A DNA stretch of 64,000 nt from Siphonodentalium dalli. Its lineage: Eukaryota; Mollusca; Scaphopoda; Gadilida; Siphonodentaliidae. Under the pieces are notes generated by a model. The model was not told the origin of the DNA and did not search any database. It saw only the letters and a program-made list of their open reading frames with translations. This document shows, piece by piece, positions 57,387 through 64,000 of the stretch. The stretch is from the NCBI GenBank assembly GCA_032622095.1, contig CP136065.1, forward strand, positions 61,985,094 through 62,049,093, given 5' to 3'. Every line of letters begins with the position of its first letter. The stretch's first letter is position 1. The translations under genes were made by a program, and so were the position numbers.

Positions 57387-57580
57387 TAGATAACTCTGGT
57401 ATAGTTTGAGTGCATACAGGTGCACCCAGACCTCTTCAAAAGTACAATGTCATCCTGGATAAGAGTACTTCTTTATCATTTTTGCAACAAGCCATTTGAT
57501 AACATGCTGATAGTCCGTGTAATGTCCCAGACACCTTCCTAAATGCCTTCCTAAATTCGGCTCAGTAATTGGTCTGGAGA
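57387..57580 (+). repeat. Diverged direct repeat, copy A
   Basis: GAGTGCATACAGGTGCACCC, AGACCTCTTCAAAAGTACAA and TCATCCTGGATAAGAGTACT recur at 58774-58955. The copies flank about 1.2 kb that includes a TTAAAGGGG element. Confidence 0.85.
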
Positions 57581-58017
57581 ACCAATCCTCCAATCTCTAC
57601 CAAGAGTGGTCTATCTTACCAATATTCACCACGGTCACAGCTCCAAAATTAATCTAATAATATCACCGAGTTAATACGTGAAGCATGCAACTCGTATAGA
57701 TGCGTATCGTATAAAACTATTGAATTCACTATTAAAGCAGTGCCTCAATTGTCTCCGTGAAATATGTCATTCACATGTCAATGCAACTACCGTATAGGTA
57801 CAAAATAGACCCGCACAAAACTACCGTATAGGTACAAAATAACCCATGCAAAACTGGAATCATTTGGGAAACTCATTATTGATAGACCAGTTTGAACATG
57901 ATTCTGGTATTATGTAATCAGTCTCCCTCATAGCTATCAAAATTCTTGTATGTTCATGTCTCTGAATTTACAAGAATCTTGTACAAATCGATGCTGTGAC
58001 AAAGGTGAATCTTGTTA

Positions 58018-58770
58018 AAGGGGAACGAACCTATCACATAATGAAAAGGCATGAGCATTAAGCAAGCTGTTCTCTGTTCGTGTGTAAAATTTCAGCACAA
58101 ATCTCTCCACAAGATCTCAAACTACCCTGCGCAAGAAGTTATGCAAGTAACTTGATGCCACGATTTTAGAAGAAATATTATCTACCTTTATATTGTGTGA
58201 CGTCACGGCCTCACTTGACTGTTTAGTGCTAAACTGTATCGTATGTGTACTATAGTCTGTTTTTAGATATGAAAATAAATAAAACAGATTGAATGTTTGT
58301 TATGCACAATAAATGGTTATCTATTGTGAATAAATTATAGTTTAATTCGCGAAAGATTGTTTGGTTGTCATATTTGCGCATACAGAAGTCGCGTGAGTTT
58401 GGCCAAGATTGTCATATTCAACTGGCCGTAAATTAATTGTTCAAATTTATAACGTAAATCATTTTTGGCTTATAATACATGTATAGTCTTCAATAGGCTG
58501 TGATTACTTGGATTTTGCGCAGAAAAACAAACAAACCCACCAAAATGATATTAGTGTGATAGCCTTTATACATAAATCTACAATGGATGAGTAACGCAAT
58601 GTGAGGCTGTGACGCCATGATCTTATAAATATGGACTCGCAGTAATTAGCGAGAGTTTTATATTATGCGATGTGATATCGTTGTGTTGGAGCATAACTGA
58701 GAATGAGAGGTGCAATGGTTGATATACTAAATATATTAAGGGCCGATTTGTTGTGGGTTTCCTTCCCCTT
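58018..58770. mobile_element. TIR element with TTAA and AGGGGAA ends
   Basis: TTAA then AGGGGAACGAACCTATCAC at the left and GGGTTTCCTTCCCCT then TTAA at the right, about 750 bp. The interior is non-coding with paired GTCACGGCCTCA / TGAGGCTGTGACG motifs (58203, 58601) that suggest a long imperfect palindrome. Confidence 0.65.
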
Positions 58771-58773
58771 TAA

Positions 58774-58955
58774 GGTAGATAACTCTACTAGAGATTGAGT
58801 GCATACAGGTGCACCCAGACCTCTTCAAAAGTACAATGTCATCCTGGATAAGAGTACTTCTTTATCATTTTTGTAACAAGCCGTTTGATAACATGCTGAT
58901 AGTCCCTGTAATGTACCAGACACCTTCCTAAATTCAGCTCAGTAATTGGTCTGGG
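58774..58955 (+). repeat. Diverged direct repeat, copy B
   Basis: Second copy of the 57387-57580 sequence, about 93 percent alike by eye, missing the short CTAAATGCCTTC duplication of copy A. Confidence 0.85.
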
Positions 58956-59129
58956 AACCTATCCTCCTTCTTGCTCTTACATCTTCGATGAATATATTCA
59001 GAACCCACATGGCCCAGACAGATTGTTGTGTCCTATCTCAACTGATATGTAACAGGTAACTGAAGAACCGACAGGAAGGTGCAAAATGTACTAATTCCAT
59101 TAGATATTCTATGGAGATATGGGGGTAGT

Positions 59130-59250
59130 TACATTATTCTATGAGGCAATTTGTTGATTAATATGACATACAGCAGGGTTATCAAATTTGTTAAAGTAAT
59201 TCATAGGTCCCTACACTTAATAAGATACCGATACCCAGAATCGCATCTAT
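59130..59250 (+). repeat. Diverged direct repeat, copy A
   Basis: ATTCTATGAGGCAATTTGTT, GATTAATATGACA and ACACTTAATAAGATA recur at 60632-60755. Between the copies sit a Helitron-like element, a CCCTTTCTATACT MITE relic and a GAATGAGG MITE. Confidence 0.8.
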
Positions 59251-59758
59251 TATATATTTTGGGAGATATGTGTGTGTCTGTCTGTCTGTGTGTTCGCGAT
59301 GGACTCGGTCGAACGCCCGAGTTTCACGGGATTTCGATGAAAATTAGTGTCTAGGGATACTTTCGTTTGGGGAGTGTCATAAGCCTATTCGTTTGCCCGT
59401 GCAACATGACCTTGACCTTGAAATCGGGTCAATTCAAGGTCAAATCGCGAATTTTGATGGGATTTCAACGAAATTTGATACGTAGGGTTACTTTTGTCCA
59501 CTGAGTGGTTTGGACGGGTTGAGTCGTGATTCCGACCTGACCTTGACTATCAAAATGATCAATTTGATGAGGTCAAATCGGGTAAAACCTGATGGATTTC
59601 GACGGGTACTTTTGTCGGGTACTTTTGTCCGGGCAGTGTTTTGGACGGGTCAAATCGTGACCCCACCTCACCTTGACCTTCAACATGGACAATTCAAGAT
59701 CAATTCGCCGAAAAGCAGAGGGGAAACAGCCCGGACGAAGTCGGGTCCACCTGCTAGT
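59246..59758 (+). mobile_element. Helitron-like non-autonomous element
   Basis: Starts around ATTATATATTTTGGGAGATA with TGTCTGTCTGTCTGTGTG and ends with hairpin GCCCGGACGAAGTCGGGT (59729-59746) then CTAGT at 59754-59758. Interior units with TGACCTTGACCTTC and AATTCAAGGTCAAATCG match the element ending at 43498. A 138-residue ORF through its 3' part (59510-59926) has no recognisable domain and exits the element, so it is not taken as a gene. Confidence 0.55.
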
Positions 59759-59828
59759 ATATATATAACGGGATCATACAGAGATACCAAGTTTCTTGAT
59801 AAGATTTCAAAGTATGGTCTTGTGGTTT

Positions 59829-60080
59829 TAACCATTTCTGTTCTAAATAGATTCTCCCAGTCAGTTAAAAAGTGTACATCAGAATGGTCCATATTATATT
59901 GGTTTAATGCAGGGATGCACAGGTAATATAAGCAGACGACAGATAAATAAAAGTACAAAAGGGGTCTTATTTATTTAGGGAAGTGTTCAGATAATTATAA
60001 AGTTCAACAAAGGACTCCTCGTTTGCAGACTCTTGTAGACCTATGGTCATTTGTTGAACTTATTATCTGAACATTTCCTT
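59829..60080 (+). mobile_element. CCCTTTCTATACT MITE, degenerate
   Basis: Opens TTTTAACCATTTCTGTTC with TAAATAGATTCTCCCAGTCA and contains GTTCAGATAATTATAAAGTT with its inverse; the right terminus is lost after AACATTTCC. Confidence 0.6.
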
Positions 60081-60204
60081 CCATTGTCTGTCTGCATAGT
60101 TTACATTGGGGAAAATTATCCATATGAAGGTTGAGTCCCTCCTTACCCCTCAATGCTTCCGCCACCATGGAGTGAAGGGGCTAGACTTATTGTTAAAATT
60201 ATAT

Positions 60205-60600
60205 CAAGCCTGGATATAGTGTGTCTGACATTTGCAGAATGAGGTCGCCTGAGGGTGAATTTAGTGACTATTCTGCAGAGTGGCCTAGCATCACCAAATT
60301 CACCCTCTGGGTACCTCATTCTGCTTAGGCCTCATTTTCTGAGTATCTATAGTCCAAATTAACTTTCCCCCTTCTGTTCAGTTTCTATATCCCCTAATTG
60401 CAGAAGATAAATTCCATGATCGAGGTGATTAATGGGTGAACATCACCAATTTCAATGGTGAACTTCAATCTGATCGTATGTATCTCATAGCAGTTGAGGC
60501 CTAAACAGTACGAGGTTCCCGGCTCTGCGGGATAACGTCTCTAAATTCACTCTCTGGGGACCTAATTTTGCAAATGTCCGACACACTATATCCAGCCTTG
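60205..60600. mobile_element. GAATGAGG hairpin MITE with AATTATAT target duplication
   Basis: 396 bp; TIR CAAGCCTGGATATAGTG and CACTATATCCAGCCTTG; AATTATAT at 60197-60204 and 60601-60608. The core is the TTCTGTTCAGTTTCTATATC type. Confidence 0.88.
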
Positions 60601-60631
60601 AATTATATCCTTCATATGAGGAAACCCAGTG

Positions 60632-60755
60632 ACACTATTCTGTGAGGCAATTTGTTGATTAATATGACACAGAGCAGGGATATAAAATCTGTTAAAGTAA
60701 TTGATAGGTCAGTACACTTAATAAGATAAGGACACCAGGAGTCTCATATATAAGA
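60632..60755 (+). repeat. Diverged direct repeat, copy B
   Basis: Second copy of 59130-59250 with about 88 percent identity by eye. Confidence 0.8.
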
Positions 60756-60909
60756 GGGGGATCATATGGAGGCCAGTCTGGTAACTGTGCTACCAAATTA
60801 TCCTATACTGTGGATTATGGGGGTCATTGATCACATTCGCAACCAGCTTCTCAAATCGATCACAAATGTAGTTAGCTTTTCAAGGGTGATCAGATTACAA
60901 TTGTCGTCG

Positions 60910-62341
60910 TAGGGTCCTGCGAATATTCGATATTCGATTCGAGATTCGATTCGATTCGAGATTCGATTCGAAAGTCAAATTCGATTCGAAATTTCCAACT
61001 CGAAATTTCGAATATACACTGACAAAAAAGTAAGCTGTTTACGGACAAGTACACACGTCGATCTTCGCTGTTTCTGTGCCATATAATTCCCGAAAATTAT
61101 GAATATATGCACCTTATAATTCTTATTGTACATCGCGAGTGTTCGCATGCTATTAAATATAAGTATAGCCAGTAATTAGCCACTATAGGACGACTAAATA
61201 CATCTGAATTCTAGCTTTGAACATGGTAGCCAAAAGCTCAGAGATCGCCGATGGACCGACGACACGCGTAAATTATAATAGCGATGAGATGCTTAAAAGC
61301 ATTGTCCAGATTGGCTATTACTCGAGTTACCATGGATATCTCGATCCAGTTTTGTGGTGTAATTCTACTTTTTCAAATTGTACAACAAAAACAGTTTATT
61401 CAGATCGCCGCACGCGACTTTTCCCGTTTTGTCTAAACCCGTGCACACGAGGTACCAATGGAGTACACCGCTAACCCCTTTTCTAGTGATTCGTCTTTCG
61501 AACGAAGTATGAATGCAAATGGATATTGGCCAGATGATTTTATGCATGGTATGTTGATATATGTTACGACCAAATGAAGTTACTTAATAAGTGTATTTAA
61601 CAATAAAATAAATGTAACTTTCTCATCCTCCGCATTCGTCGTGGTCGACATTCGTTCTGTAATATCGCCGAGAATGTAAACAACACGTGCTCCCGGGGGT
61701 CGAAGAGTGCGTGCACGGCATGTGGCGGTGTTTTCTTTTGAAGTTGACTTTCAGTTTCGGAGCGTTCCTTGAAACTTGACAATTTGTCGTCCGTTATTCA
61801 TGTTTATTTTAAACATGATAAAAGCTACATGTAGTGCAGAAACTTACACGTGTGATGAATGCAACGTGGTATATAATTCGCAAGCATCTGGGACAACAAA
61901 ACATCTACTCATCCAACACTATACATAAACAGGCTACCCTGCGACTTGTTGCATCTTCAAGTTTATAAAAACGGGTGTTTCCGAGTGCCGATTTGGAATT
62001 GTGCATGTACCAGCAAACTCTACAAATTGCGCATGCATTTAATTCCGATAATCCGTTTAGTGGTTATATATCTAATCGTCGTTACGACCACATGGACGTT
62101 TTAATCTGTTTTTTCTCTCTCAACAATTCTCAATTGAAGTTAATAGTATCGGGAATGACGGTTGATCGCCACACAAGTTATGATGGAATTTCATGGAAGT
62201 TCATAGAACGTTCATCAAATTGTCTAATCATTGACATTAAAAGCCTAATTGAGAATGCAACACACAGGTATGATTCGATTCGATTACTTAGACTCGATTC
62301 GATATTCGATTCGATCAAAATCTCCAATTCGCAGGACCCTA
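60910..62341 (+). mobile_element. hAT-like element relic with BED zinc finger
   Basis: The TIRs are TAGGGTCCTGCGAAT and its inverse ATTCGCAGGACCCTA, with subterminal GATTCGATTCGA repeats at both ends (60925-61015 and 62273-62317). AATTGTCG occurs at 60899-60906 and 62342-62349; three extra bases (TCG) lie between the left copy and the TIR. An 8-bp duplication, TAGGG ends and a BED finger inside all point to hAT. The rest of the transposase catalytic domain is absent, so the element is an internally deleted derivative. Confidence 0.78.
61800..61928 (+). pseudogene. BED-type zinc finger remnant of a hAT transposase
   Basis: The 42-codon frame contains CDECNVVYNSQASG followed by TTKHLLIQHYT and a stop. 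The spacing C-x2-C-x13-H-x4-H and the THxxLxxH-like tail fit BED fingers, the DNA-binding module common at the N terminus of hAT transposases. Metal-ligand residues are C18, C21, H35 and H40 counting from the ATG at 61800. A stop follows at once and no RNase-H-like catalytic region or dimerisation domain is seen before the right TIR, so the gene is broken or only a first exon is left. The ATG is only the first in frame; the true start is uncertain. Confidence 0.55.
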
Positions 62342-62418
62342 AATTGTCGCCATCTTTTCTTATTGATGTGGGTCCCATGAATAGGACTAAATGTTTGGCT
62401 ACTCACATTCTTGAGTAG
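61975..62418 (+). other. 147-codon ORF crossing the hAT right end, doubtful
   Basis: It begins within the hAT relic and reads through the GATTCGATTCGA repeats and TIR into flanking DNA. No family is recognised. It could include decayed transposase sequence in its first ~90 codons, but the read-through over a TIR argues against a functional gene. Confidence 0.2.
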
Positions 62419-62474
62419 AAGAATGAAAGCAACTTATATTTACAAGGGAAGAAAATAATTCAAATATTAGTTAA

Positions 62475-63308
62475 AGGCCCACTTAATTTTCGAACCCCAG
62501 ATCACATTATATAAAATATATGCCATATTATATACCATGAACCCCCAGATCACATTATATAAAATATATGCCATATTATATACCATGAACCCCCAGATCA
62601 CATTATATAAAATATATGCCATATTATATACCATGAACCCCCAGATCACATTATATAAAATATATGCCATATTATATACCATGAACATATAAAACATGCC
62701 ATATTATATACCATGAACCCCCAGATCACATTATATAAAATATATGCCATATTATATACCATGAATCCCCAGATCACATTATATAAAATATATGCCATAT
62801 TATATACCATGAACCCCCAGATCACATTATATAAAATATATGCCATATTATATACCATGAACCCCCAGATCACATTATATAAACTATTTGAAAGAGAAAG
62901 GAAGCTCCAAAATATTGTATTATCAACTTATTCGATGTAATAAACTGTGAACATGTTGTTTTATTTTAGATATCAACGTCTGTTCTGTTCTAAAGTTTCT
63001 GCACAAAGTCGATAATTTTCAGTGGAAGGGGAATAACTCTATATTTATATTTAGATATAGAGTTATTCCCCTTCCTTTGAAAATAAACTTGTTTTAATTT
63101 TATTGCATTATGGGAGCCATATTTGGAGAAATGATTTTATGATTTCAGCTATTTTCTATTACTCTGTGGGCACCTTCTGAGACACAGACGTTCCAATGGT
63201 GATGAATTATAGTATTTTAATCATATATTATGGCATAGCTTGTTATTAAAACTGTATATAAAGGCACTATAATAAAAATAATCTGTGACTCGAAGATTAA
63301 GTGGGCCT
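62475..63308. mobile_element. TTAA MITE with AGGCCCACTTAA ends and internal satellite
   Basis: Left: TTAA, AGGCCCACTTAATTTTCGAA; right: CGAAGATTAAGTGGGCCT then TAAA. Inside are the 48-bp array and, at 63028-63078, a strong hairpin (AAGGGGAATAACTCTATAT and inverse). The shorter relative at 50918 lacks the array. Confidence 0.72.
62494..62883 (-). repeat. 48-bp satellite, about 8 copies
   Basis: Unit GAACCCCCAGATCACATTAT then ATAAAATATATGCCATATTA and TATACCAT (48 bp). One unit near 62682-62713 is shortened. Because 48 is divisible by three, each frame stays open on both strands, producing repetitive pseudo-ORFs. Confidence 0.9.
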
Positions 63309-63309
63309 T

Positions 63310-64000
63310 AAATCATTTATATACTACAGGTTTTCCACCAATATCATGAAATTGCTCAAGTTCTATAACATTGATATATAAATGAACAGTTTTGGAGTAT
63401 AAAGTCACAATTTAGTTGTGTGTTCACACAATGATGTCTTATTTTACAGCAGGACCAATTTTTAAGTCTGATCTGAGTTGTGGGACATCGCAATTAATGT
63501 GCCATTTAAATCATACTTGGCCATTTTGATAAGAAATTAGAATTTATTCAAGCACATTGAAGCAATAAACATTCATACTGAGTCTGTACATACCTAAATC
63601 TGATATATAAATAACACTGCAAGGCATGTTTGTGATTTTAGCTTCATAACTATTCTGGAAGACTTATAGTCATAAATTTCCTCTCTATATAAATGTAGTA
63701 ATTATTATATAGTATGCCATCAAACATTGCAATTTTATTATTATAAAGATCCAGATGTCTGGTGTATTTTGGTGTTTTAGCAAGATAAGTCACTAGGTCA
63801 TTGTTCCGAGGTTTCTAAGCCAAGGCTAGAAGGGAAGCATGCATAATCATTCATCACTAGGCGCTGTCTCAGACCGGAGAAAGCATAAATGCATTAAGAC
63901 CTCTTGATTCGATTTCACCCAGTGGACCAGAGTGTCTGCATCATTAGTAGCTTCAGTCAGTTTAGTCGATACCCACAAAATAAACTCCCAATTAATCACA
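63310..64000. other. No recognised feature
   Basis: AT-rich sequence with no ORF, repeat family or RNA gene recognised. Confidence 0.5.

Noticed and set aside
59510-59926. 138-residue ORF
   Set aside because: It covers the repetitive Helitron-like 3' part and continues across the CTAGT end into flanking DNA; no domain is recognisable.
62467-62940. Repetitive ORFs on both strands (GFMVYNMAYILYNVIW type)
   Set aside because: Direct consequence of the 48-bp satellite having a length divisible by three.

Overview
The window looks like non-coding nuclear DNA from an animal genome. It is AT-rich and has no long ORF, no rRNA or tRNA gene and no CRISPR. It is packed with short DNA-transposon derivatives and tandem repeats. 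Repeats of the type that opens with inverted AGCTCAAC and runs into a 160-bp satellite, Helitron-like ends, and the generally high repeat polymorphism suggest a marine invertebrate, perhaps a mollusc or other lophotrochozoan. That guess rests on repeat style only. No host gene is confidently identifiable; the best trace is a 32-nt exon-like segment with good splice sites, identical in both palindrome arms.

Region 1-42646 is one giant inverted repeat. The left arm (1 to 22971) and the right arm (23264 to 42646) are reverse complements, interrupted by arm-specific insertions, and they meet at a run of exactly 100 N (22972-23071). A true palindrome and a head-to-head join of two haplotypes by the scaffolder are both possible; the N run makes the second very plausible. 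Either way the arms form a built-in filled-site/empty-site comparison. Left-only insertions: a 378-bp hAT-like element (3418), a 2.7-kb TTAA element (4930), a 7.4-kb TTAA element holding a 7-kb satellite (9533), a 371-bp TA element (18595) and a 1.2-kb hAT-like element with a perfect 8-bp target duplication (20658). Right-only changes: a 6.1-kb foldback element (30889-36981), a 360-bp TTAA element (26210), a TIR element near 24180, a 1.5-kb tandem duplication (26571-29741) and a 0.2-kb duplication near 37.9 kb.

Region 42647-64000 is outside the palindrome. It holds two Helitron-like elements (ending 43498 and 59758), a 14-copy minisatellite (45.4-46.4 kb), many copies of one hairpin MITE family (inner motif GAATGAGGTCCCCAGAGGG), palindromic CAGTAATGCCC MITEs, several TTAA/CCCTTT (piggyBac-like) MITE subfamilies including a 9-copy 68-bp tandem array of their ends, a hAT relic with a recognisable BED zinc finger (60910-62341), and a 48-bp satellite (62.5-62.9 kb). 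Pairs of diverged direct repeats 1.4-1.8 kb apart hint at old local duplications.

Nothing here works together as a pathway. The content is a layered record of transposition, satellite growth and inverted duplication or haplotype divergence. Coordinates for elements with visible target duplications are precise to a few bases; others are approximate.
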